Source: Linyphia triangularis
Taxonomy: Eukaryota; Arthropoda; Arachnida; Araneae; Linyphiidae
Length of the DNA: 64,000 nucleotides
NCBI GenBank assembly: GCA_963978545.1
Contig: OZ021732.1
Location: 29,170,123-29,234,122, forward strand
Direction of reading: 5' to 3'
The notes below the pieces were generated by a model. It did not search any database. It was not told the origin of the DNA and saw nothing but the letters and a program-made list of their open reading frames with translations. The position numbers were made by a program, and so were the translations under genes. This document shows, piece by piece, positions 37,271 through 48,426 of the stretch; position 1 is the first letter of the stretch; each line of letters opens with the position of its first letter.

Positions 37271-39092
37271 TGTGTGACGTCAATCTTGCATAAACAACAT
37301 CGCAATCGCGAGTGAGTTTCCAGCGCGAAATGTGTTTTTCTTTTGATTTCGTACCAAGAAATGTCTCACCGGTATCGGTATTATGCAGTACCCCACTGTA
37401 CAAGTACTTCAATTAAAACTCCAGAAAAGTTGTTCACACATGTGCCCAGGAAAGCAGACATACAAAAAAAAGTGGTTAAATCTTGCAAGAAGAGAATCAA
37501 CTTAGTTTTCACCACAGACTACGATTCACTTCTGTGAAGATCATTTTGATGCAAGTAATACTTTATTTAATTCTTTTAAATGTTTTAACTACACAATATT
37601 AAGTTTAAGTACTGATGCACTAATGAAATATTGATTTTTTTTGTTTTGTTATTATTATTTTTTTGGTAAATTTGAAACCAAAATATTTGTTTTGTTTACA
37701 TGAATTGTTTTGACAAAAACATTTTTTGTCTGTCATATTAGCCTTTAATTACTGTATGCGGTCTGACAGACCTCGAGTAATTTTTTGTAGAATGCTTCCA
37801 ACCCTCTAAAATATTTAATTTTTGACTTTAAATTAATTTTTCCAATTCTTTGTTACTGAAATTTTAAATTGATCTTCACCAAATTTTTTGGAGCAGTATG
37901 AACCACGTGTTGCCCTTGCGCAGAAAAATATCAAAGCACCCAATCACAGCAGTTAACCCTTTATTTACTGAATTTTTTAAAATTTGTAATAACTCTTTTA
38001 AATACTTAATGTTTCCAAAAAGAAGCAATCTTGTGCTGTCATTCAATAGGTGAAGAACAAACTTCATAGAAGTGGACTTCAAAGTCCCTACGGGTTTCAA
38101 AGCATTTAAATCAGTACCATGAGAAATGCAGTACAATGACTGGACTTATAAGTACCGTCAGTAGATAAAGGGTTAAAGGTTAATGGATTATTTATGATAA
38201 TCTTGTGTTTCTATTCACCTTAATGCATTATTACTTGTCTTTTTCACCTTTTTGTCGTTTTTAAATAATATCAGCTATTATAAATTATAACGAGTGTTCC
38301 GTTTCATCCCTTTCTGCGGGGTGAATCGGAACAACATGAAAAAAAATCAAAATAAATGCAAATCACGTTTTTTCCAACATTTTTGGGCTTGATCATTATA
38401 GAAGGTAAGACCCACGTTCCTAAGTCAAAAATATGTTCGTTAACGATATTATTACACTCTTTACTTTGAAAATTGAAAATTTTTCCTTTTCACTCCGTTT
38501 TAACAGTACTCAGCGGATTATATTAATTGCTAGGTGTTTTTTTTTTTTATCCTAATGTTTTTATGATTATTATAACTGTAAAAGTGTTGTTGTTGCTTTT
38601 CTAACTATAAGAACTGTTGATACTTACGCAAATGTTTTAACATTTCTAAACTCTGCAGAATAAAATTCTGAGTTTGACTTGAAAAAGAACCCCACCATCA
38701 AAGCATCTATTTTGGGTAAATTCGAAATGTGTGCCTTTACAAAACCGTCTTCCAATGTTCCAATAACACTTCTTTAAATAAATATTTCCTAAAAATTACC
38801 TTCAATAGTCATAATTTATCAAATGGTAGGAAAAGAGATGAACCAAGCTTTAAAATAAACGTATGAAGCTGTTTGCTTACAATGTGCTTGACATCACACT
38901 CTGCAGAGGAGTTTATCCGAGCGTTTCTGATCACGTGACAAGGCGCTCAGAAAAGCAATTTTTAAAATTTGATTTATAAAAATTTGAGCAATTATTTCGA
39001 GTTAAAACTGTTTGCATTATTATTATTTCGTTAAATACTATAAATATGCCGCATTTGGTAATTATTTGTTGATGGTGTCGAATACCCTATTA
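37271..39092. other. no gene recognised
   Basis: AT-rich sequence. The frame at 37343-37537 (CTSTSIKTPEKLFTHVPRKA and KKVVKSCKKRINLVFTTDYD) faintly recalls a THAP-type start (His and Cys spacing) but is too short to call. Confidence 0.3.
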
Positions 39093-39850
39093 CCCATATG
39101 TTAACATAAGTTAATGAAAGTATTGTTTTCGATTTTTTTTTTTTTTTTTAATTATTATTTTTGCATTTCTTCATGTTTTGGAACATTCTGACTTCAAAAA
39201 AGTGATCTAGAAAAATGTCTGTTTGTGAGTCCGTGTGTATGTGATCAGCATAACACTCGAACGTATTGACCTACGACGCTCAAATTTGGTGTATATGTTA
39301 GGTTTCTTTTTAGTGTACAAGTTAGGTCATGAAAGCTTTCGTCAATATTGCGCATGCGCATAACGAGAAAGAACATGAAAAAATCATGTTTTTCAGCAAT
39401 TGCTAAAATCGACTCTAACGATTCTGATCAAAATTGCTTTGGTAATGCTTCTTATGGTTTTTAAACATTCCACTTCCCGTAAAAATGATATAATGAAGTA
39501 AAAAGGTGAAACACGAATATCTTTAACATGGAGTTTTCTTCTCTTGAGCACCGGTCATCAACGACCGTTTTTCTCGTTTCCTCTGTTTCACTACAAGAAA
39601 GGATAATGTAAGAATTATCGAAAAGTATATCGCCGAAGTTCGCCATTTTGACGTTTTTTTGTTTTGTTTTTGTTTTTTTATTTGCCCATGGGAGAATTAT
39701 GGCCCAAAATATCACCAAATTGACAATTTTTTCAAATGAATGAAAATATGAAAGTGGTAATAAAAATATTTCTCGTCAAAATTAAATATAGTGACCAGTA
39801 TTATAGTGTAAATGAAAATTGTACTATGTTCCATTCCCCTAGTTTTTTCT
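39093..39850 (+). repeat. dispersed repeat family D
   Basis: Starts TTACCCATATGTTAACATAA and ends TTCCATTCCCCTAGTTTTTT. Internal blocks: GTGTATGTGATCAGCATAAC, AATATTGCGCATGCGCATAA and GAAAGGATAATGTAAGAATT. It is repeated about 985 bp further on in the same orientation. Confidence 0.75.
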
Positions 39851-40077
39851 TACGGCATATACTTTGTACTTAATTAGAAAATTCGGATAATCGCTATCAG
39901 AGTTACCTTGCTCACTGACTCCATTCTGTAATATATGGCTTAAGATGGTGCCATATAATTGAGATTAATTAGATGCGCGTGTATAATGGATGCGCGGAAG
40001 AAAGCTCAAAGATATCCAAACTATTACATTATATTTTAGAAAACTAAGTAATATTAACTTTATAGATTTTTATTTTC

Positions 40078-40815
40078 AGTTACCCATATGTATACATAGG
40101 GTAATGAAAGTATAGCATTCGGTCAAAAAAAAAAGAAAGAAAAATCGATTTTCTTGCATTTCTCCACGTTTTGGAACATCCTGATTTCCAAAAAGTGATC
40201 TAGGAAAAATGTCTATCTGTGTGTATGTATATGTGTCTGTGGTCAGCATAACTCCCGAAAAAACTGACCTATGATGTTAAAATTTAGTTGACGGGTTGCT
40301 GGTGGCCATGGGACCTACCATTAAGTTTTTCGTCAGAATCGCGCATAAGGTAGCGGCTATTGAAAATATCATGTTTTTCAATGATTGCTGAAAAACAACT
40401 GTAATGATTCTGATAAAAATCGCTGTGGTAATGCCTTTTAAGGTATTCTGAAAATCCCCACCTCCAAAATTCCCATAAAAATGCTTTAATGGAGCAAAAA
40501 AGCTAAAAAAAACCGAATGCTTTTAACTCAAAGTTCTCTTTCCTTGAGCATACCTCATCAACGATCATTTTTATTGAAAAGTATATTGCCAAAATCACCT
40601 GTTTGGCAAAGTGTTTTTTTTTTAATTATTATTATTATTATTATTATTTTTTTTTTTTTTAATTATTATATATAAAGACTTATACAAGAATTATAATAAA
40701 AAATATCGCCGAACTTGATAAATGAAAGATGAAAATATAAACATTGTAAATGGCACAAATCCACGTCAGTATTATAGAGTAATTGAAAGTTGTGCGATGA
40801 TCCACACTCCTAGTT
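40078..40815 (+). repeat. dispersed repeat family D
   Basis: Starts GTTACCCATATGTATACATA and ends GATCCACACTCCTAGTTTTC. It shares the order of internal blocks with 39093-39850 and forms a direct repeat with it. Confidence 0.75.
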
Positions 40816-41079
40816 TTCCTATGAGTGTTTCTATATCATGAATAGAAGATGTGTCAATTTATGGCACAGTGAATACTTTAAACTTATATTGGCTTCTATT
40901 TGGAACAATACAAGAATGTTTCCCTGTGGAATATTTGCATTGACAGAAGGGTGCAAGGGGGTGCATGTGTTTTATTAATTTCAGAAAAATACTTTGTTTT
41001 TTAATTATTAGGCATCAGATATGCTACCTGGAATTCTATTTTAAAATCTTTTCTATTAACTTCGAATTTATTTGAGTGT

Positions 41080-41290
41080 TTGTGTCGATGAAGAGCAAAT
41101 CTGAGGACGCCTAATTGATCTCCTTGCCGTCATTCAATCGGGCTGAAACTTGGCAGATAGATTCGATGTCGATGACAATGCATTCTATCAAATTTTAGGG
41201 CTATTACTGTCACTAAAATGTCGCTTTTAAGGAATACTAGTAAACCAACTTGCCGTCATCCATCGCGTTAAAATAGCATTGAACCGAACA
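41080..41290 (+). repeat. dispersed repeat family E, copy 1
   Basis: Contains CGGGCTGAAACTTGGCAG, GTCGATGACAATGCATTCTA and TTGCCGTCATCCATCG. A related copy is at 51365-51480. Confidence 0.55.
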
Positions 41291-41529
41291 TTATTGAAAC
41301 TCTTTCCTGTTGCCAAATTTATTTTAATAAGTAAATAATAAAATTGTTTTAATCAGAATAAATCAAAAATATTTGGATGTGGATGTGAGTTTGACGCTCA
41401 TTTTTAGTAAATAAATTTTAAAACGTAGTTTGCGTCTTATTTGCTGATAGAAATGTTTTTGATATTTAAAACGCATATAAAAGATTTATATTAAAAACTT
41501 TATTTTGATTGGTTGTATTACCGTCAAAC

Positions 41530-44145
41530 CAGGGCCTATTCTAACGGGCAGTCGTGGCTCATTTGGGCAGTCATAAATTGAAAATGGGCAGTCGTAAATC
41601 TAAAATTGGGCAGTAGTAAAAAGTAAAGGAAAAAACACTGCAAGCCAATAATTTTTTCCTTTCTTCCCCTCCCTAAATTTTCCGTATTCTTTGTTTTCTT
41701 TTATCAACTTATTAAAGCTTCAGAGATGCCAGTTCAAAATGTACAGCCGATTGCGAGCTATGAGCATTATCTCCTTAATTCCTTATTATCAGAAGAAAAA
41801 CATTGGGATGAAATTGTTTTTCCAATAATGGGAGTTACTCAAGAAACGCATTAAAAATATGACACAGTTGAAATTGGTTCGAAATATCTCAAATTATGGT
41901 CCTACCAACTTTCATTCCTATTCTTCGAACTCAAAGGATACATTAAATTAGGCAAATACACTCTTACTTATAAATATAGATTTGGTGACATTACATTATT
42001 AAGCCCAACATTCAAATATTTTTTTCAAACTTTTACTTTGAATGTGTTTTCTTTAAGTTCTTTTTCTTAAAAAGTGAAGAAAAATTCCTTTTGCGTGTGC
42101 GCATTTTATTTTAATTCAGAAAATTATTATTAATCTGCAAGTAATTCTTTTTCCAATTTGATGACAAATGCTTTTTATCATTATTTTAAAATAATATTCT
42201 TTTCTTGCTAATATGCATGAGGACTTTTTCATTCGATTTTATATTTCCTTTGTTTGTTCATTTAACGACGTTTTATTTCATTGGGATCTTTTTTAGCCTT
42301 GTAGCTTAGTAAGGCCATCATAGCATGCATATGTGTATAGTAAAGAATTCAAAGATTCATAGTTCAGACCAATTTAACACACAAACTTCAAGATAAGATA
42401 GTTTTGGCACACAAAAAGAATTAATTTTAAGAAAATCTTGCGACAAGAAAAGAGTGTGACAAAATTGTTTGCATTACTACAGGACAAGGACAAGGTGGAG
42501 GTCTTTTACAGAACATTATCTTCCAACTTCCTCAATAAATCTAGTGTCTCTCGATCCTGCTCCCCATATTTCCGGTCAACACTCCACCCCCAGGAATGTG
42601 GTTTGAAGGGGACTTTTTTTTTCTTATCTTTACGCTATATTTTTAGAGGGCCAGTGACTTGACAACAGTTTATTCTAAGGAACGAAACAGTTTAACTGTG
42701 TGCTTTCAGCAGCAATGGCGACTGGTAATCTTTTATAATGTTTTTTTTTTTTTTCATAATAAAATAATCTAATTACACAACTGCGTACGATTGACTCTTG
42801 AAACGTCACAATGAAAAGGTGTGTAACATTTTAAAATAAATATGAAATATATAGCAGGATACAAGATTAACGTATTAAAAATCAATTTATTGTTATATTC
42901 AAAGATAAATTATCAGTAGATATGGTATTTAGTTATTAAGCTGAAAGTTTGTTATTTAAGCCACAGCTGAATTAACAAATCTAATTCTACGAACTAGAGG
43001 GCCACCTAATGGCTGTGAGGTTAGTACTCTGATATCGCATGCCAAAGGTACCGGGTTCGAATCCTGGATTATAAATGGATGAACGTTGTGGATCGGAAAC
43101 TAGGTCACATCAGGATTAGCCGTTATTGTGCAAAAAATAGTTCATTGAGCGTACAAATTAACCAACTGTGAAACTAGAGATTTATTAATAGAAATGAAGC
43201 GTAATTTTTAGCATTTTAACACATCCATTTTAGTGGAGATACAAGTCCACAACATGGATATTTTGAGTTCTTTTTAAGAAAAATAATCGCATTTACAAAT
43301 ACTTAAAAAAATAGTTTTAAATTTGTAATAGCTTTTTTGAAATATAAAGCATATACTTGACATCTTGATGAGTAAATCTTTAACATTAATTAATTGTGGA
43401 ATATAACTCTTTAAACTTGGGAATCAAGTATTGGGAAAAGCTTATAAGTAAGAAAATGCGTCAAGAATAAACTTTTTGGTCAATTTTTAATAAATCACAC
43501 ATAGGGACCTCTAATCCTAAGCAATCCAATTGGACTTCAAAAAATCAAAGTCTAGATTAATGAAGGTGATTTGATTCACAATACCTGAATGTAGTATGCA
43601 TTTAGTTAATTTCACAGACACTTACTCTGGCTCTATAAAATACTTACCGACTGGTATTTTGACTGATTAAGGAGGTATGTTAAAAATTAGAAAGAAGAAA
43701 AAAAAAAAAAATAAGGAAAAAAAAAAAAACGTAAATGCCTTTTTTCCTTCAACCAATAGCCCTTCTATTTTCTACCCGATAAAATGTTTTAGAGAGGATG
43801 ACTCAATGTACTTATTCGTTAATTGTAAACCATTTAATATACATTTATGATATTTTTTAAACAAGTGTTTTGTCAATTGCCGGATAAGAAAAAATCTTTT
43901 ACACTTTCGACGGATTATTACATTCTTAACACGAGAGAAACCTTTTCTGACAAGACAGGGGTTTAGTCACTTGGTGAATACTTCAATGGTTAGCTATTAC
44001 TAAATTCAAAACATAACCTATTTATATCACTGGTGACTTTATTAGACTATTTATTTTTAAGGAAGAGGGGAGATGGGGGGGGGGGGGGGGGAGAGGATGG
44101 AATTTCGTATTGGGCAGTCGTAAATTTTGCTTAGAATAGGCCTTG
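41530..44145. mobile_element. 2.6 kb non-autonomous hAT element nested in a MITE
   Basis: A perfect 8 bp duplication, CGTCAAAC, lies at 41522-41529 and 44146-44153. The ends are CAGGGCCTATTCTAA on the left and, inverted, CAAGGCCTATTCTAA on the right. Four subterminal copies of GGGCAGTCGTAAAT-like sequence lie at 41548-41620, with one at 44112, as expected for transposase-binding sites. No transposase frame was found. It carries a family B SINE. Confidence 0.9.
43000..43171 (+). mobile_element. tRNA-derived SINE, family B, copy 2
   Basis: Head GGCCACCTAATGGCTGTGAG, B box GGGTTCGAATCC, and a body ending TTCATTGAGCGTACAAATTA with an ACCAACTG tail. The 8 bp duplication AACTAGAG lies at 42992-42999 and 43172-43179. 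It is inserted in the hAT element, so it is younger than that insertion. Confidence 0.8.
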
Positions 44146-44329
44146 CGTCAAACCCCGTTGAAATCGGTTAAAATGGAATCCCATTTAACGCCAAGTAAAA
44201 GCAGTTCTTCGTACTCAAAAACATAACGTTAATTTGTTCGTTTAACATGAAATTCGGTTAACGCGAACAATTTCAGCGGCCCCATCGACTTCGCGTTAAC
44301 GAGGTTTGACTGCATTAGAATTCAACTGC

Positions 44330-44545
44330 CCGTTTCTTATACTACTTTAGTGTATAAGAAAGGATAATATAAGAATTACAGAAAAGTGTATCACCAAATT
44401 TCCATTTTGGAGAAGTTTTTTTTTTTTTTTTTAAGTTTCATATCTAAACAAATGATGGAAATATAAAAGCGGTAAATGACACAAATCCACATCAGTAATA
44501 TATTGTAATTGAAAGTTGTGCGATGTTCCACACCCCTAGTTTTTT
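44330..44545 (+). repeat. dispersed repeat family D, 3' part
   Basis: Contains AAGAAAGGATAATATAAGAA and ends TTGAAAGTTGTGCGATGTTC then CACACCCCTAGTTTTT, matching the 3' ends of the copies at 39.8 and 40.8 kb. Confidence 0.65.
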
Positions 44546-44675
44546 TCTTCTTTTTTCCATCCTTTAATATCGGTACGATTAATATCAAATAAAAGCTTCA
44601 GAGAAAAAGATTTCAAAAATGTACTGCGTTAATTTTTTACATTAATGCTTAATTATTAATTTATATTTCATTAGG

Positions 44676-44860
44676 TTGGTTGGTTGGTTGTATTCAGATT
44701 ATCTGGTGCCGTCAGCAACACAAGGGCTATAATGCGCCGAAACATTTCGTCATTTAACAAACCAACATACATTTACAAACACCCATGCCAACACGGGACT
44801 CGAACCCGCAACCTCGCGGTCTAGAAGCCAGCAAGCTAACCACTATACCGTTTGGTCGGC
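44676..44860 (-). mobile_element. tRNA-Arg-derived SINE, family A, copy 4 (full length)
   Basis: Minus-strand copy with complete tRNA head (GCCGACCAAACGGTATAGTG), body and tail. A perfect 14 bp duplication, TATATTTCATTAGG, lies at 44662-44675 and 44861-44874. Confidence 0.93.
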
Positions 44861-44879
44861 TATATTTCATTAGGAAATG

Positions 44880-44965
44880 GAACCAACATCTCTGAAAAAT
44901 TAACGATTTGATTAAAAATCTTACATTCTTTCACCCCCCTGCAAATAATACTGCCGGCGCCTATG
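44880..44965 (-). mobile_element. hAT-type element end (CATAGGCGCC), right
   Basis: Read inverted from 44965 it begins CATAGGCGCCGGCAG and is followed by TTTGCAGGGGGGTG, like the left end at 35236. A family A SINE lies just inside it. Confidence 0.45.
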
Positions 44966-45844
44966 CTGAAAAAGATTTAACACAAGAAGATACATCATTG
45001 TGATGGCCTAGGTGATATGGTTAGAAAAGGTACATTATGCGATAGCTCACGTGGTGATAGCTAACCACTAAAAAAAGTCCATTTATTGAGATGGTGTCAC
45101 AGATAAAACTTTCATTTGTGAAACTAATGATGAAAGTTGGTAAGAATTTTCCTATATTTCACTTCATTATAATATCAATCAAAATATAGAAGGCTGAAGA
45201 AAATATAGGAGAAGACTGTATAGCGCTATATCTGTTTTCAGCTGAAGTTTCTGAATCAGCTGAAGTATTTGGTATTTCTAGGAATGAAACAGCTGTGGCT
45301 TGGCGTTGCCCGTTACAACATGATGGTTCATTCGATTGTAAGTTATGAGCATGCACCCCCTGCTCTTTGATTTCACCATCTTTACTACAAAACGTAGGAA
45401 TGAAATACTGTTCCGGATAATCTAAAGAAACCATTAGAAAGAGAAACCAGTTGAAATTGGTTCAGTAGGTCAAAAGTTATTATCATATCCCTTAAGGGTA
45501 GAGAAGGGGGGGGGGGGAGGTTTTTCAAAATTTCAAGTAACTAAAAATATTCCTCTAGTTTCAAAGATCAAGTACAAAATATCGTTAAGATTGGAATAAA
45601 ATTATAGCTTTCTTTAAAAATATACAGACACTCTTCTATATATATAGATATGTAATACGTACGTTGTACAATGTACATATGCATTATTCATACATACATA
45701 CATCACATGTTTCTTTTTTTTTATTGTGCATTAGGCAAATTGGAGTTACTTTGCGCACTTTTTTTAAAAGGGTTAAATCATGACTTTCGTAGGATTCAAT
45801 TGAAATAAAGCAGCAAGGAAGATAATGGCAACTCTTAACTTTCA

Positions 45845-46265
45845 ACTACCCATAAGTTAACAAAGTGTAAAAAACGGCTCTAATGATTTTGATGAAAATT
45901 GCTGTGGTAATGGCTTTTAACGCGATCTAAACATCCCCATCTCCGAAATTTTCGTGGCGGTATAGTGGTTAGCGTGCTAGCTTCTAGACCGCGAGGTTGC
46001 GCGTTCGAGTCCCGTGTTGGCATGGGTGTTTGTAAATGTATGTTGGCTTGTCTAATGACGAATGTTTCGGCGCATTATAGCCCTCGTGTTGCTGACGGCG
46101 CCAGATAATCTGAAAACAACCAACCGAAATTTTCGTAGAAATGCGATAAAGGCATGAAAAGTGGAAAAACAAACTTCTTTAACACGGAGTTCTCTTCTGT
46201 TGAGCATTGGCCATCAGTGACTGTTTCTCCTCTATTTAACTTACAAGAAAGAACGATGTAATATT
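45845..46265 (+). repeat. dispersed repeat family D, interrupted by a SINE
   Basis: TTTCAACTACCCATAAGTTA, GGCTCTAATGATTTTGATGA and GGAGTTCTCTTCTGTTGAGC are shared with the copies at 39 and 40 kb. The family A SINE at 45956-46123 splits it. Confidence 0.65.
45956..46123 (+). mobile_element. tRNA-Arg-derived SINE, family A, copy 5 (slightly 5'-truncated)
   Basis: Starts GGCGGTATAGTGGTTAGCGT, lacking the first bases of the head but keeping both A and B boxes; the tail is AACAACCAA. A perfect 13 bp duplication, CCGAAATTTTCGT, lies at 45943-45955 and 46124-46136. Confidence 0.92.
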
Positions 46266-46578
46266 TATCGATAGTAATTATTGTAAAAAATATTGCTGTA
46301 CCGATGAAAAATAAAGATTTTGTTAAAATGGATGAACTAAAATTTAAAAAAATATCAAGTCCTTGTTGAAACTAAAATCTTTCGGATTTTTGCCATAAAT
46401 TTCGAATACCAATTCAAAATTCGAATGATGGTTGGTCATAACAGCAAAAGACACAGGGTTTACTTTTTTTCAGAAAACTTGAATGGCAATGATTCAAGTA
46501 ATCTGAAATTGACGTCGAACTAAAATCCTGGGAAAGAATGAGAAAAACAAATATTTTTGAAAATTTTTCTTCATTATT

Positions 46579-46762
<184 letters not shown>

Positions 46763-46974
46763 CTTACATGAGTTATTTTTTAAATAAAAGTTCGAATAAT
46801 TATAATAATTTTCTGATTTTTGAGATATTTTTTTTCCATATTGTGTTTGCATATTATGAATAACATTTGCTTATTAGATTAGCTAATAGTAGTTACAATG
46901 GCCGAAGACTATTTTGCTGGTTATTTAGATTGAAAAATAGGAGCTAGACTAAGTTACCCGATATGACAGATTGG

Positions 46975-47155
46975 CTGGAGGGTTTATACGTTCAACGACC
47001 TATTTGTGTGCACAACAACGTCTAATCAGGCAATCTGCAGCTTAGCATAGATTCCAAACCACATCGAGAATCTATGTCAAATTCACGAATCGAATCCGAC
47101 ACCTTTGGCGTGTGATGTCATAGATCTAAACCCATAGCCATCATGTTGGACCCAA
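46975..47155 (-). mobile_element. tRNA-derived SINE, family B, diverged copy 3
   Basis: Minus strand: GGCTATGGGTTTAGATC, the GCCAAAGGTGTCGGATTCGA B-box region, and a body end reading CACAAATAGGTCGTTGAACG. It matches the family B copies in block order but with many substitutions. No duplication was recognised. Confidence 0.55.
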
Positions 47156-47790
47156 AATGCCAGGAAACTTAATTTACCATGTTTATATTTTTTAAAAGGA
47201 CAAGCAATGAAAATACACTTTTATACCACAAATCTAATCTGCAAATAACTACTCGCAATGTTAGTTTTTTTTTCAAAATTCATCGAAATTGAATATTGCA
47301 TTACCTTGAAGTTGAAAAAAGGGCAAAGTAACCTCAGTAGACGGAAACAATTGAAAATTAACGAAAGAATTGGCTTCTAAAAGTTAATTTCTGTCCACCT
47401 ACATTGTATTTTAAATGTATTCTATAGAAAGTTTTGTAAGCCAACATGTTGCATTAAGTTGTTTGATTTTTAGCCATTAGGTTGTTTTATTTTTGATCCT
47501 TAAGTTGTTTAATTTTTAACCATTAAGTTATTTTCATAAAAACTATTTATTATTTCAAAAGACACATGAAGAAACATAAAATAAATGTGTCTTTTTTTCT
47601 CTTTTTAATATTTTGTATATTTTTATCAGTGTTAATCCAGCTCACTCCAATACATACTTCCCAATCAACTTTCAACCCTTTATGATTTGAGCAATAAAAA
47701 TTATCACAGATGTTGCCCATTTGCAAAATATGCGACACTAAAAACAAATAAATATCTTTACGTTTTTAGAAAAAAGAATGACTAATATCT
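47156..47790. other. AT-rich, nothing recognised
   Basis: Upstream flank of bruchpilot. Three imperfect GCCATTAGGTTGTTT-type units near 47474-47530 form a short tandem repeat. No gene seen. Confidence 0.4.
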
Positions 47791-47989
47791 ATCGTGACCC
47801 CTCAGCGATCCACCACTTGAAGTACATTACCCGTCTGCTCGCTCACTCACCAAGCGTTATCGCTTACGTTAATCGAAACTGAAACTAAAAAAAAAAAAGA
47901 AAAGAAAGAAACCTGCAAATTGGACATAAAAAATAAATCTTCCTTTCTAGTATCCACTCTCATTCATAGATGCCGCTGTCAACCCCAAC

Positions 47990-48110
47990 TCGGCGAAAAA
48001 TGCAGAGCTTCCTATTGGCCGATCGGCAACAGCTGGGCTAAGGAGGGGGTGCGTGACGTCAGCAGCGGAAAAGAGGGAAGGACCAGCATTATCTCCTTCC
48101 CAGCGAGAAT
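47990..48110 (+). promoter_or_regulatory. bruchpilot promoter-proximal region with CRE
   Basis: At the left edge of the GC-rich island: an inverted CCAAT box (ATTGG at 48014), an E-box CAGCTG at 48030-48035, and a perfect cAMP-response palindrome TGACGTCA at 48054-48061. CREB-type sites are common in neuronal promoters. The start site itself is not identified, so part of this could be 5'UTR. Confidence 0.5.
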
Positions 48111-48426
48111 TCGAACGTCCGCGAAATGTCAGAGACGATGATTCTTCCTCCCAAATCCCGCAAACCGGTATTTCACCTGGATTTATAGAAGATGTTTCAT
48201 CCTTCGGAGGATGCAGTGATGCAACTCGTGTGTGTTTCACAGGGAAGAGATCGGATGCTATCTTCCGCCGCAGGAAGGCCCCGGTATTGATCGTCTGAGG
48301 AGAGGGTGCAGAGAGAGAGTGAAAAAGAACATGGCACCTCGGTGGTGGTAGTGTTCTTCCAGCCAGCCTTACACACTCGCCGGATGTATTCGCCTAGAGA
48401 ATCGCATCCCCATAGCTTAGTAGTAG
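48110..48426 (+). other. bruchpilot 5'UTR with upstream ORFs (inferred)
   Basis: GC-rich sequence leading into the first coding exon. It has a seven-codon uORF including its stop (ATGGCACCTCGGTGGTGGTA then G, 48331-48351) and another ATG at 48384 whose frame overlaps the main start and ends at 48491. Two TAG codons in frame immediately precede the ATG at 48427. The uORFs could dampen translation. Transcript extent is inferred. Confidence 0.5.

Larger units (their letters stand above)
41521..44312. mobile_element. Tc1/mariner-type MITE, copy 2, split by a hAT element
   Basis: The left tip (TA then CCGTCAAAC, 41521-41529) and the rest (44146-44312, ending GAGGTTTGACTG) rejoin into a MITE of the 27399-27554 family once the hAT element and one copy of its 8 bp duplication are removed. 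The body blocks AAGTAAAAGCAGTTCT and TTAACGCGAACAATTT match copy 1. The right flank is CA instead of TA. Confidence 0.8.

Noticed and set aside
37343..37537. THAP-domain gene start
   Set aside because: Only a weak resemblance in spacing; the frame ends after 64 codons with no continuation.
35236..44965. One autonomous 9.7 kb hAT transposon
   Set aside because: No transposase frame and no matching flanking octamers; kept only as two element ends.
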